A DNA stretch of 43,740 nucleotides from a virus, in IMG/VR virus record IMGVR_UViG_3300021373_001571, positions 1 through 43,740 of that record; one strand, 5' to 3'. The notes under the pieces were generated by a model, which did not search any database, was not told the DNA's origin, and saw nothing but the letters and a program-made list of their open reading frames with translations. Both the position numbers and the translations under genes were made by a program. Shown one piece after another: positions 31,059 to 39,150 of this stretch (the stretch's first letter is position 1; each line of letters begins with the position of its first letter).

Positions 31059-31538
31059 ATGACTAAGAAATTAGAAGAAGAATTTAATCTACCCCCTATT
31101 GAAGAGGTTACCGATGTTGTACCTACAGTAGAGGAAACAAAAGATGTCATAGAAGAAACTCAAGATGCTTTGACTGTTAGCGAAAAAATTAATGCGGCCT
31201 TTAAAGAAATCAGAGGCTTAGAAGATCACGAAGTTGAAATGAATGATATAGCCAAAAAGGCTATAAACAGTTATGAACAACTAATGAGTTTGGGTATGAA
31301 TGTCAGTGACATGGCGGCTGGTAAAGTATTTGCAGAAGCAAGTAACATGCTTAAAATAGCCTTAGACGCCAGTGACGCCAAAACAAAAGCAAAGTTACAA
31401 CAAATAGATTTAATGCTTAAGAAAGCAAGAATAGATAAGTTTAGTGATAAAGGTGCAAACGAGGAGTCAGTTCAGGCAACAGTTTTTGATAGAAATGATT
31501 TACTCAAAATCATAAAAGGCGGAGGTGGAGACAGTTAA
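31059..31538 (+). CDS. 16: Small terminase subunit gp16
   Basis: A 159-residue small terminase. Central region EVEMNDIAKKAINSYEQL, LGMNVSDMAAGKVFAEA and KLQQIDLMLKKARIDK, with a VFDRNDLLKII end, matches marine T4-like gp16. The N-terminal 45 residues are acidic and flexible. It forms a ring that recognises viral DNA and regulates the gp17 motor. Its 3' end overlaps a convergent minus-strand gene by 39 bp. The large subunit lies 2.2 kb downstream, separated by two other phage genes, rather than adjacent as in T4. Confidence 0.85.
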   Translation: MTKKLEEEFNLPPIEEVTDVVPTVEETKDVIEETQDALTVSEKINAAFKEIRGLEDHEVEMNDIAKKAINSYEQLMSLGMNVSDMAAGKVFAEASNMLKIALDASDAKTKAKLQQIDLMLKKARIDKFSDKGANEESVQATVFDRNDLLKIIKGGGGDS

Positions 31539-31679
31539 TTTTGTCATATCTACCCATTTACCTTCTTTAAAGACTACCAAATTACCAAAATTATCTAATG
31601 TATATTCACCCTCAGTAGGATGTTGTGGCTCTCTTACTAAAATTGTTCTCTCTTTATCTGTGTTTGTATATGTAGTCAT
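31500..31679 (-). CDS. Small minus-strand phage protein, 59 aa
   Basis: Starts at the ATG at 31679 (MTTYTNTDK) rather than a TTG at 31694, because a late box lies 5 nt upstream of that ATG. A short beta-rich protein with EYTLDNFGNLVVFKEGKWV, a pattern seen in small single-sheet phage proteins. It is convergent with gp16 and overlaps its last 39 bp. It is the only minus-strand gene in the packaging block. Function unknown. Confidence 0.6.
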   Translation of the reverse strand: MTTYTNTDKERTILVREPQHPTEGEYTLDNFGNLVVFKEGKWVDMTKLTVSTSAFYDFE

Positions 31680-31684
31680 AATTT

Positions 31685-31692
31685 TATTTAGC
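31685..31692 (-). promoter_or_regulatory. Late promoter, leaderless type
   Basis: Minus strand GCTAAATA, AAATT, then the ATG at 31679. One mismatch in the core; the spacing is as in the other genes. Confidence 0.5.
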
Positions 31693-31709
31693 AAAAAAAT
31701 TTAAAAAGT

Positions 31710-31717
31710 GATAAATA
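31710..31717 (+). promoter_or_regulatory. Late promoter with short leader
   Basis: GATAAATA with a predicted start near 31723; CGGAG precedes the ATG at 31742. It is divergent from the box at 31685, 18 bp away. Confidence 0.6.
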
Positions 31718-31741
31718 AGTGTTATAACGGAGTTATTAATT

Positions 31742-32440
31742 ATGGAACTTAAAAATTATATAGCAGAGTCATTAAACAAGGAACACGGCTACAGAATTAA
31801 ATTTGCCGCAGACTGTGGTTCTGAACATATGGATATGCTGGAAAAATGTCTAGCAAAATACAATTTAGTTAGTGCAACACCTTTTAAAAGAACGCCAATT
31901 GAAGAAAACCCAATTGAGTTTTACAGAGTAAAAGGCACTCAGTGTACATCAGAAGTATGTAGTACTGATGTTATACTTAAATACCCAGTCAACGAAAGAA
32001 TACTTGAAGTATGGTGTGCTGTTAATTTAGGTTTAGATCATGAAAGAGTGTTAGCATATAATGTCAAAGACCCTAGAAGAATAGAGTCAGAAATGGCAGA
32101 AGAGAAAGCGAAAGCAGATACTGACAGACAAGTTAGTGAAGAAGATGCATTACTTAATAATGAAGATCAAGCACATTACGAAAAGCAAAATGAAGAAGTA
32201 GATTTTGCTAAATCACACTTTGGTGAAGAATATAATAAAGCATTTTTAAAGGCTTTAGAAGAAATTAAAGCAGAGAAAGGTGCTTCATACTTTAGTAATT
32301 ATCCAACCAAAGATCAATTAATGGGTAAAGACTTAGAAGAACTTGGTGCTCAAATACACGGTATGCCTAATATGGGTAGAGGAACAGAGAGCCAGAAGCA
32401 AGTTGCTAACCATAGTCAATCCTTGAAGGGTATAGTATAA
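31742..32440 (+). CDS. Conserved T4-like marine phage protein
   Basis: A 232-residue protein. The N-terminal 115 residues form an alpha/beta domain with GYRIKFAADCGSEHMDML, KRTPIEENPIEFYRVKG and YPVNERILEVWCAVNLG; from memory, similar domains occur in cyanophage genomes. The C-terminal half is acidic and helical, ending GMPNMGRGTESQ. It lies between the two terminase subunits and couples to the next gene by TAATG. Function unknown. Confidence 0.65.
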   Translation: MELKNYIAESLNKEHGYRIKFAADCGSEHMDMLEKCLAKYNLVSATPFKRTPIEENPIEFYRVKGTQCTSEVCSTDVILKYPVNERILEVWCAVNLGLDHERVLAYNVKDPRRIESEMAEEKAKADTDRQVSEEDALLNNEDQAHYEKQNEEVDFAKSHFGEEYNKAFLKALEEIKAEKGASYFSNYPTKDQLMGKDLEELGAQIHGMPNMGRGTESQKQVANHSQSLKGIV

Positions 32441-33726
32441 TGAATTTAAGAGATATGTTAGAAAGTATGGATGAAGCAAGTCCAATGGCATATGATAATC
32501 CAGAAACTCAAAATAAGCCTGCTATAGTTCCAAACCAAACAAACTTGGCAAAGGCTAGTGCAAAAGCATCGGCTAAAAGGCAAAATGAGTTTAATCACTC
32601 AGAGTTCTTGCAATGGATGATTCAAACATATCCTAAATTCTCATTAGAAAAACTGGGCCAACCAGGAATTCTTTTACAAAAACAAAATGAATTCTTAAAT
32701 GCTAAAAACTCAGATAGAGTACATGCTAAGTTAAAACAAAAAAGATCACTTTCTGGCTTTATACCAGATTCAAATGAGTCTGTTGAAGAACAAGACTTAA
32801 ATGAGTACACTAATGCAGGTGAAATAGATGACAATTTAATCAGATTAATGATGGATGGTGACCCAACATTAGCTCAGAAAGCAAAAATGGCTTTAAGAAA
32901 TATTGAAAACAATAAAGGTGTAAATAAAACTTTTAGTGCGGCTATTAAGAAATTATTATCTCATTTAACAGATATTTTAGCAGATGGTGGTGTAGCAGGT
33001 TACAAGGTTATAGATAATTTACATAAGTCAATGGCTCCTGAAAAACATGCAAAAGATGAAGCAGAGGCCCTTGCACGACAACAATCGCAGGTGCCACAAG
33101 AAACAGAAGTAGAACAAGAACCTACAGATAAAGAAATTTCAGATTATGCAAAAGCAAATAATACAAATATTGTTACTGCACAGCAAAAACAAGACGTGAT
33201 TGATAGAATAAAAGCAGATAAAAAATCTAAACAAATGAAAAATTTAGATACAGGAAAAGAACCTGAAGGAGAAGAGATGAAGTTGGCCGCAAGTAAGCAA
33301 TATGAAGAACCTAGAGAAGAATTAAAAAGACTTTCTGCTATGATAGAAGCAATGAGCGATGCATACGGTGAAGACCAAGTGGTTGCTCCTGTAGAAATTA
33401 AATCAGACGATCAAGTTGAAGGTTCAGTAGAATTTAAGCAACATAAAAATACTGATAAAGGTTCAGTAAGTATTGAAGCGGCAGGCGATACAATGCAGGA
33501 CTTAGCAGATGTACTTAAACTTGCAGGATTAACTTTACCTAAAGACATGCATAGCGATGACCCTAAAGACGATGAACCTAAAGACGATGAGCCTAAGGTA
33601 GATGTTGTTGCTGTAGAACCAGAACAAGATACTCCTTGTGGATCAGATGAAGACCCTTCATACTCTACAGATAAAGAAGTATTAGTAAATTATATCAAAG
33701 ATAAACTTAAAAAAAGCATTACCTAA
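32440..33726 (+). CDS. Acidic phage protein between terminases
   Basis: A 428-residue protein with helical segments and low-complexity acidic linkers. A Lys/Ala-rich stretch is at about 30-50; a helical core (about 125-190) contains IDDNLIRLMMDGDPTLAQKA and LLSHLTDILADGG; EELKRLSAMIEAMSD follows at about 290; a repeated DDPKDDEPKDDEPK tract lies near residue 370. Residues 290-300 resemble a segment of the protein at 36026 (ELKRLSGL), hinting at a shared interaction motif. Function unknown. Confidence 0.6.
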   Translation: MNLRDMLESMDEASPMAYDNPETQNKPAIVPNQTNLAKASAKASAKRQNEFNHSEFLQWMIQTYPKFSLEKLGQPGILLQKQNEFLNAKNSDRVHAKLKQKRSLSGFIPDSNESVEEQDLNEYTNAGEIDDNLIRLMMDGDPTLAQKAKMALRNIENNKGVNKTFSAAIKKLLSHLTDILADGGVAGYKVIDNLHKSMAPEKHAKDEAEALARQQSQVPQETEVEQEPTDKEISDYAKANNTNIVTAQQKQDVIDRIKADKKSKQMKNLDTGKEPEGEEMKLAASKQYEEPREELKRLSAMIEAMSDAYGEDQVVAPVEIKSDDQVEGSVEFKQHKNTDKGSVSIEAAGDTMQDLADVLKLAGLTLPKDMHSDDPKDDEPKDDEPKVDVVAVEPEQDTPCGSDEDPSYSTDKEVLVNYIKDKLKKSIT

Positions 33727-33737
33727 TACCTATCCTA

Positions 33738-33745
33738 CATAAATA
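33738..33745 (+). promoter_or_regulatory. Late promoter, leaderless type
   Basis: CATAAATA, GTAGT, then the ATG of gp17 at 33751. No Shine-Dalgarno sequence. Confidence 0.7.
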
Positions 33746-33750
33746 GTAGT

Positions 33751-35346
33751 ATGGCAAGAGGAACAGCAGATACCAGTCTGGTTAAACAGGGCTACAGCAA
33801 AGTAGCATATACACCAGATACCATAGAAGATTTTAAGAACTGTGCAAATACAGATACAGGTCCTCTGTATTTTATGACAAATCATGTGAAAATACAACAT
33901 CCAACAAAGGGTGGAATGGATTTTGATCCATTTAGTTATCAGTTAGATCTTATTCATAATTATAATAATTACAGATACAGTATAAACATGCTGGGCAGAC
34001 AGATGGGTAAAACTACTGTAGCGGCAGGATATCTGTTATGGTATGCTATGTTTAGACCAGACAGCACAATATTAGTTGCGGCTCACAAACAAGCAGGTGC
34101 TCAGGAAATTATGCAACGTATTAGGTATGCTTACGAAAGTGTGCCAGATCATATCAGAGCAGGCGTTACAGAATACAATAAAGGTAGTATAAGTTTTGAT
34201 AACGGTAGTAGAATTGTAGCAAGTACCACAACCGAAAATACTGGTAGGGGTATGTCGCTTACGTTAGTATACTTGGACGAGTTTGCATTTGTACCTCCCA
34301 GAATAGCAAGTGAATTTTGGACTGCATTGTCACCTACACTAGCAACAGGTGGTAAATGTATTATCACAAGCACACCTAATAGTGACGAGGATACTTTTGC
34401 TATGATTTGGAATCAAGCAAATAATTTATTTGATGAACATGGAAACGAACAAGACCTAGGTGTAAACGGCTTTAAGCCAATGTTAGCAACATGGGATCAA
34501 CATCCTGATAGAGATGCCACATGGGCAACAGAAGAAAGAGGCAGAATTGGAGAAGAACGATTTAGACGAGAACATGAATGTGAATTTATTATATATGATG
34601 AAACATTAATAGATCCTTTAAAACTTGTAGAAATGACAGGTGTAGAACCTAAAAATAGAATGGGACAGGTTAGATGGTATAAACAGCCTAGCCCAGAAAA
34701 TATTTACCTTGTTACGTTAGACCCTAGTTCTGGTACTGGAGGCGATTATTCTGCAATACAGGTTATAGAAGTACCTTCAATGATACAGGTAGCAGAATGG
34801 CAACATAATAAATCTCCTGTAGAGAAACAAATAAAGGTAATGATGGAGATTATGCATTACATAAAAGAACAAACCATGTCATTATCAGAAATATATTGGA
34901 CTGTTGAAAACAATGCAATTGGTGAGGCGGCATTAGTAGTTATTAGAGATACTGGAGAAGAAAGTTTTCCAGGAGATTTTTTACATGAACCAAAACGCAT
35001 ACAAGGAAAAAAAGGCAGAAAGGGATACCATACAACACATAAAAATAAGATGGAAGCCTGTTTACAGTTAAAACGGTTAATAGAAAGTAATAAAATTACT
35101 TTAAATAGTAAAGCATTAGTTAGCGAGTTAAAGAGTTTTGTAAGCTCAGGAAATAGTTTTAAAGCAAAACCAGGTGCTACAGATGACTTAGTTATGGCAC
35201 TGGTTATAGCAATCAGAATGGTAGAATATATTAGTGGCTTTGAGGACGATGTTTACAATGCAGTTAATAGTAGTTTAAGTGTAAATCCAAATGATCCAGA
35301 CGGAATGGATGATATGGATTACCCTATGCCTATAGGACTTCTATAA
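33751..35346 (+). CDS. 17: Large terminase subunit gp17
   Basis: A 531-residue packaging motor and nuclease. The ATPase domain has Walker A in NMLGRQMGKTTVAAGYLL (about 76-93), Walker B LVYLDEFAF (about 171-179) and the coupling motif IITSTPNS. The nuclease domain has LVTLDPSSGTGGDYSAIQ (about 318-335, first metal Asp), TVENNAIGEAAL and a last acidic site in GATDDLVMALVIA. T4 gp17 is 610 residues; the N-terminal region is shorter here. All expected catalytic residues are present. Confidence 0.95.
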   Translation: MARGTADTSLVKQGYSKVAYTPDTIEDFKNCANTDTGPLYFMTNHVKIQHPTKGGMDFDPFSYQLDLIHNYNNYRYSINMLGRQMGKTTVAAGYLLWYAMFRPDSTILVAAHKQAGAQEIMQRIRYAYESVPDHIRAGVTEYNKGSISFDNGSRIVASTTTENTGRGMSLTLVYLDEFAFVPPRIASEFWTALSPTLATGGKCIITSTPNSDEDTFAMIWNQANNLFDEHGNEQDLGVNGFKPMLATWDQHPDRDATWATEERGRIGEERFRREHECEFIIYDETLIDPLKLVEMTGVEPKNRMGQVRWYKQPSPENIYLVTLDPSSGTGGDYSAIQVIEVPSMIQVAEWQHNKSPVEKQIKVMMEIMHYIKEQTMSLSEIYWTVENNAIGEAALVVIRDTGEESFPGDFLHEPKRIQGKKGRKGYHTTHKNKMEACLQLKRLIESNKITLNSKALVSELKSFVSSGNSFKAKPGATDDLVMALVIAIRMVEYISGFEDDVYNAVNSSLSVNPNDPDGMDDMDYPMPIGLL

Positions 35347-36008
35347 TGGAAAAAAGGAAAACACATAGGGATTTAATTGAAAATAATGTTGCATATCAAA
35401 ATATGGCTTTATATGGCCAACAACTTAAAACAGAGTTTTACATTGATCCTGACAATTTTTTAGACTGGGTAAACAACCAATTTGAGTGGGTGCAATATAA
35501 TCCTAGGAAGCAAATTAACAGATACGGACTAAGCATTACTAGTTTAGATGGTGGTTTAAGTGGTATTCCTGATTTAGACAGTTTACGTGAATACAATGCA
35601 CAATTTGAGACAAATTATAATGAAATGGATTTTTCTATAAGAACTCCGGTTGCAGAGTATCCAGAATTAAAAGATATTTTAGATCAATTCGATGGTGTAT
35701 TTAGAACTCATATATTAAAATTAAATGCTGGAGGGTTCTTTACTCCACATAGAGACCATAAAGAACCTTTTATTGACAGTTTTAGATTAATAGTTCCATT
35801 AGAATTTTGTAATCCTCCATTTTTTAATTTTGTAATCGACCAAAAAATTACTCATTGGGATACTGGATTTGTATATTATGTAGACACTACAAAAGAGCAT
35901 TATTTGTTTAATGCTGGGAACAGACCTAGTTATTGGATTGTTTTTAATATAGAAAATACAGTAAAAAATGTCAGAAAAGTATTAAACAATTTATCGGTAA
36001 GAGTGTAA
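35346..36008 (+). CDS. Asp/Asn-hydroxylase-like 2OG oxygenase
   Basis: A 220-residue protein with the beta-hydroxylase-like 2OG-Fe(II) pattern: RTHILKLNAGGFFTPHRDHK (iron ligands His and Asp at about 134-136), FRLIVPLEFCNPP, WDTGFVYYVDTT, and distal His in KEHYLFNAGNRPSYWIVFNI. It overlaps the terminase stop by one base (TAATG), so it is made with the packaging motor. Similar genes occur in T4-like cyanophages. The substrate is unknown. It is the fourth 2OG oxygenase of the window and not a close relative of the other three. Confidence 0.78.
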   Translation: MEKRKTHRDLIENNVAYQNMALYGQQLKTEFYIDPDNFLDWVNNQFEWVQYNPRKQINRYGLSITSLDGGLSGIPDLDSLREYNAQFETNYNEMDFSIRTPVAEYPELKDILDQFDGVFRTHILKLNAGGFFTPHRDHKEPFIDSFRLIVPLEFCNPPFFNFVIDQKITHWDTGFVYYVDTTKEHYLFNAGNRPSYWIVFNIENTVKNVRKVLNNLSVRV

Positions 36009-36012
36009 ATTA

Positions 36013-36020
36013 GATAAATA
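36013..36020 (+). promoter_or_regulatory. Late promoter, leaderless type
   Basis: GATAAATA, GACGT, then the ATG at 36026. Confidence 0.6.
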
Positions 36021-36025
36021 GACGT

Positions 36026-37948
36026 ATGAACATTAAGTTAATAGCAGAAAGAACCTTTAATTTGTTAAAAGGATTTGGTTTCGATGTAAGCAGTTACAAT
36101 AAAGAAGGCGATCTAGTTATAGATCCAATGGAGGCAACACGTTTTGCTGTAAAGACTCCTAATGTTTTAGTTAGGTTAGACCCTACAGAAAAATATTTAA
36201 GTCTTAAAACTGGCGAACCAGGCGAACTTATAGAAAAATTAAGACCTATGTTAAAAGAATTAGCTCAAGATTACTTATTAGATTTTGATTATTCTGTATT
36301 TGATAAACAAATAAAACCAAAAGGTGAAAAGATAGATGTTGCTAAAAAAAGTCAAGAGGAAAATACAATGTCAGAAGATATAAAGGAATTAAAAAGGTTA
36401 TCAGGTTTGGAAGAAAATCCAAGATTGCAAAACCCACCTGGAGCAAATCTTAAATTTGGCCAAGATACAGGTCGAAAACTAGATTTTACATCTTTAGATG
36501 CAGAAGATGAGAAGATGTTTTATCTTGAAGTAGGAAAACAATTACCAAATGACAAAGATTTGAAAAAGGAAAACCCTTTAGCACAACAAATAATGAAAAG
36601 GGCATATAAGTTTTATAAACTTAATAAAGAAAATCCTAAATCCGCAGTTGCTCAAGCAAAACTGGCACTTAAAATAACACCTGATCCGATAGGCCAACCT
36701 ACACCAGAAGGTATTACTGAAGAAGCAACAAATATTCCATGGGCTATGAAAGACTTTGGAGACTTTACATGGAACTCAATAAAAACAGGAATGGACTCTA
36801 ATGATGCTTTTAAATTGTTCATAGACGGAATAATTCAGTATAGAGGTACTCAAGGTACAGGTGGCTATACAGCACAAAATTTAGCAGATAAAAATGGAAT
36901 ACATTATCAGGAAGTGTTAAAAACATATTTAGATAAATTAGCACAAATGGGTATGTCGGTAGAAGGCGGTACCGGAAAGTTAGTATTAGACCAAGTTCAA
37001 CCCGGAAGCACTAATGATTCTTCTATAATGGACAATATTAACGAAGCAAGTTTAGGTAAAATGACTGGTAGCAGAAAGTCCAGTTATCAACCACTAGCAG
37101 ATAATGTTAAAATTATTGTTAGGCATAACAAAGAAGTAAACGAAGAAGTTCGTGGTGCTAGAAGCAGAAACATCCATAGTATTTTAATACAACGTGGAGA
37201 AGAGAAATTTAAAATGGCAGAAAATAATCTGTCAGCCGCAAGAGCAATGGCAAGACATTTGCATAATGGCGGAGAAACTTTTGACGAGATAGGTGAAGCA
37301 ATTACAGAAATGTCAAGAGAGTTTAAAAAATTAAAAGAATTTGTAAACTATGTTAGAAAAGCAAAATTAGTAAATGAAACAAATGAAGAGTTTGTTACTA
37401 TGGCAATGGAAAACATTAATACAATTAAAACAAATTTTAAAAGACTGAGTGGTGTTAAATCATATGCTAATGCTGTGGAAAGTGTTAAGGCATATAACAA
37501 TGTAGAATTACTACAAGACGACTTAGACTTAGAAAGCAAATTTACTGAAACACATTTTGACGATAAAGTTGCAAATGTAATGGATAGTTTAAAAGCAAGT
37601 GCTAGTAGAAGAAATAGTTTTGAAAGTAAAATTATTACAGCAATCGAATCAGAAAGTTTCAGCAATATATCAGAATTACTTAAAGAAGATGATCTTTTAA
37701 ACTTTGAATCTCTTAATCAACAACTTGGACATCAGGTTAGTAAACTAGGATATTCTGCCAAAGATGAAACTTTAGGTAATTATTTACATAGCATAAGTGG
37801 TAAACTTAATGCTGGTGAGCAACTTAGCCAATTCGAGTATGGTGCAATTAAAAGTTGTTTACTAAGTGCAGGTCAGCACAATGTACAAAGTGCTCCAATG
37901 AGTATGGAAGAGTCATATGAAGCATTTTTAGACCGTTTTGTAGACTAG
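36026..37948 (+). CDS. Large conserved marine phage protein
   Basis: A 640-residue soluble protein. The N-terminal 90 residues look like a small domain (FDVSSYNKEGDLVIDPMEA). A linker with SEDIKELKRLSGLEE follows, then a charged middle. The C-terminal 300 residues hold a conserved-looking block: VKIIVRHNKEVNEEVRGAR, SRNIHSILIQRGEEKF, LSAARAMARHLHNGG. From memory, this block recurs in T4-like cyanophages. It is probably a late protein, as its promoter is of the leaderless type. Virion or internal head protein is possible; not shown. Confidence 0.65.
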   Translation: MNIKLIAERTFNLLKGFGFDVSSYNKEGDLVIDPMEATRFAVKTPNVLVRLDPTEKYLSLKTGEPGELIEKLRPMLKELAQDYLLDFDYSVFDKQIKPKGEKIDVAKKSQEENTMSEDIKELKRLSGLEENPRLQNPPGANLKFGQDTGRKLDFTSLDAEDEKMFYLEVGKQLPNDKDLKKENPLAQQIMKRAYKFYKLNKENPKSAVAQAKLALKITPDPIGQPTPEGITEEATNIPWAMKDFGDFTWNSIKTGMDSNDAFKLFIDGIIQYRGTQGTGGYTAQNLADKNGIHYQEVLKTYLDKLAQMGMSVEGGTGKLVLDQVQPGSTNDSSIMDNINEASLGKMTGSRKSSYQPLADNVKIIVRHNKEVNEEVRGARSRNIHSILIQRGEEKFKMAENNLSAARAMARHLHNGGETFDEIGEAITEMSREFKKLKEFVNYVRKAKLVNETNEEFVTMAMENINTIKTNFKRLSGVKSYANAVESVKAYNNVELLQDDLDLESKFTETHFDDKVANVMDSLKASASRRNSFESKIITAIESESFSNISELLKEDDLLNFESLNQQLGHQVSKLGYSAKDETLGNYLHSISGKLNAGEQLSQFEYGAIKSCLLSAGQHNVQSAPMSMEESYEAFLDRFVD

Positions 37949-37962
37949 AATACTGGTTTATA

Positions 37963-37970
37963 GATAAATA
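37963..37970 (+). promoter_or_regulatory. Late promoter upstream of gp32
   Basis: GATAAATA about 150 nt before the gp32 ATG. With the sigma70 promoter at 38023 it would give gp32 two temporal classes of transcript. Confidence 0.5.
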
Positions 37971-38022
37971 AATTTGTTGGAAAAATAAAGTAATTTAATT
38001 TCCAATAGTTGTAAGAAAGTAC

Positions 38023-38051
38023 TTGACTTTTTTACATCAAGGCATTATAAT
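38023..38051 (+). promoter_or_regulatory. Sigma70 promoter of gp32
   Basis: TTGACT (38023-38028), a 17-bp spacer and TATAAT (38046-38051). The predicted start near 38058 leaves a leader of about 60 nt before the ATG at 38119. Confidence 0.82.
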
Positions 38052-38118
38052 AAAAAAACAGTTGTACCCTAAACACAGAAGGTACGGCGAAACATGGCAC
38101 ATAAAAGGAGAAAACATT

Positions 38119-39141
38119 ATGGCATCTTTACAAGAAATCAGAGCAAAACTACAATCAATGGAATCTAAACCAGGCAGTAGTTCCCCCGCTCAAGGCGATA
38201 AAGCAATATACCCGTTTTGGAACATCGATGAAGGCACAAGCACCGTGTTAAGGTTCTTACCTGACTCAGATCCAAATAACACGTTCTTTTGGGTAGAACG
38301 ACAAATGATCAGACTAACATTCCCAGGAATTGTTGGAGGCGAACAAAAGCCAACAACAGTACAAGTTCCTTGTATGGAAATGTTTGCTGGTGAAACATGT
38401 CCAGTATTAACTGAGGTAAGACCTTGGTTTAAAGATCCTTCATTAGAGGATATGGGACGTAAGTATTGGAAAAAAAGAAGTTACATCTTCCAGGGATTTG
38501 TTAATGAAAATCCATTAAATGAAGAAGCACCTGAAAATCCAATCAGACGTTTTGTAATTGGACCGCAAATATTTAATATAATCAAATCAGCACTCATGGA
38601 TCCTGATATGGAAAACCTTCCAACAGACTATGTAGCAGGTACTGATTTTAGATTAGCAAAAACTACAAAAGGACAGTATGCAGACTACAGTACTTCTAAA
38701 TGGGCAAGAAAGGAAACTGCTCTAACTGAAGAACAATTGGCGGCAATTGATACACATGGTTTGTATAACTTAAACGACTTCCTTCCTGCAAAACCAACAC
38801 CAGAAGGTGTACAGGCGATTGCGGAAATGTTTGAGGCAAGTGTAAATGGAGAACTGTATGATCCAGCAAAATGGGGTAACTTTTACAAACCCTACGGACT
38901 TGATGTTGGAACACAGACACAATCAACTGTGGCACCAGCTCAAACTGTACAGCCAACTGCAACAGAGAGTGTGGCTCCTGTAACAGCACCTACACCAGCA
39001 GTAGCAGAAACAACTGCACCAGCAGTAGAAACTCCTGCTCCAGCACCAGTGGCTGAAACAGTAGCAACTGCTCCAGCAGAGGACACAGGCAAGAAGTCAG
39101 CAGATGACATTCTTAATATGATTCGTAACAGACAATCATAA
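38119..39141 (+). CDS. 32: Single-stranded DNA-binding protein gp32
   Basis: A 340-residue gp32 homologue that coats single-stranded DNA in replication and recombination. The ATG at 38119 follows AAGGAG; a longer frame starting at 38023 lies inside the promoter. The N-terminal basic segment SLQEIRAKLQSM, the OB-fold with TVLRFLPDSDPNNTFFWVER and RSYIFQGFVNE, and DFRLAKTTKG are typical. The T4 zinc knuckle is degenerate: only C85 and C94 remain, and CPVL replaces T4's CPVC. The C-terminal tail (about 275-325) is a Pro/Ala/Thr/Val-rich linker, ending with KSADDILNMIRNRQ instead of T4's acidic tail. Confidence 0.9.
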   Translation: MASLQEIRAKLQSMESKPGSSSPAQGDKAIYPFWNIDEGTSTVLRFLPDSDPNNTFFWVERQMIRLTFPGIVGGEQKPTTVQVPCMEMFAGETCPVLTEVRPWFKDPSLEDMGRKYWKKRSYIFQGFVNENPLNEEAPENPIRRFVIGPQIFNIIKSALMDPDMENLPTDYVAGTDFRLAKTTKGQYADYSTSKWARKETALTEEQLAAIDTHGLYNLNDFLPAKPTPEGVQAIAEMFEASVNGELYDPAKWGNFYKPYGLDVGTQTQSTVAPAQTVQPTATESVAPVTAPTPAVAETTAPAVETPAPAPVAETVATAPAEDTGKKSADDILNMIRNRQS

Positions 39142-39150
39142 GGAGATATC

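Noticed and set aside
38023-38118. N-terminal extension of gp32 from a TTG codon
   Set aside because: The extra codons overlap the sigma70 promoter and lie before AAGGAG and the ATG at 38119, which opens the conserved gp32 N terminus.
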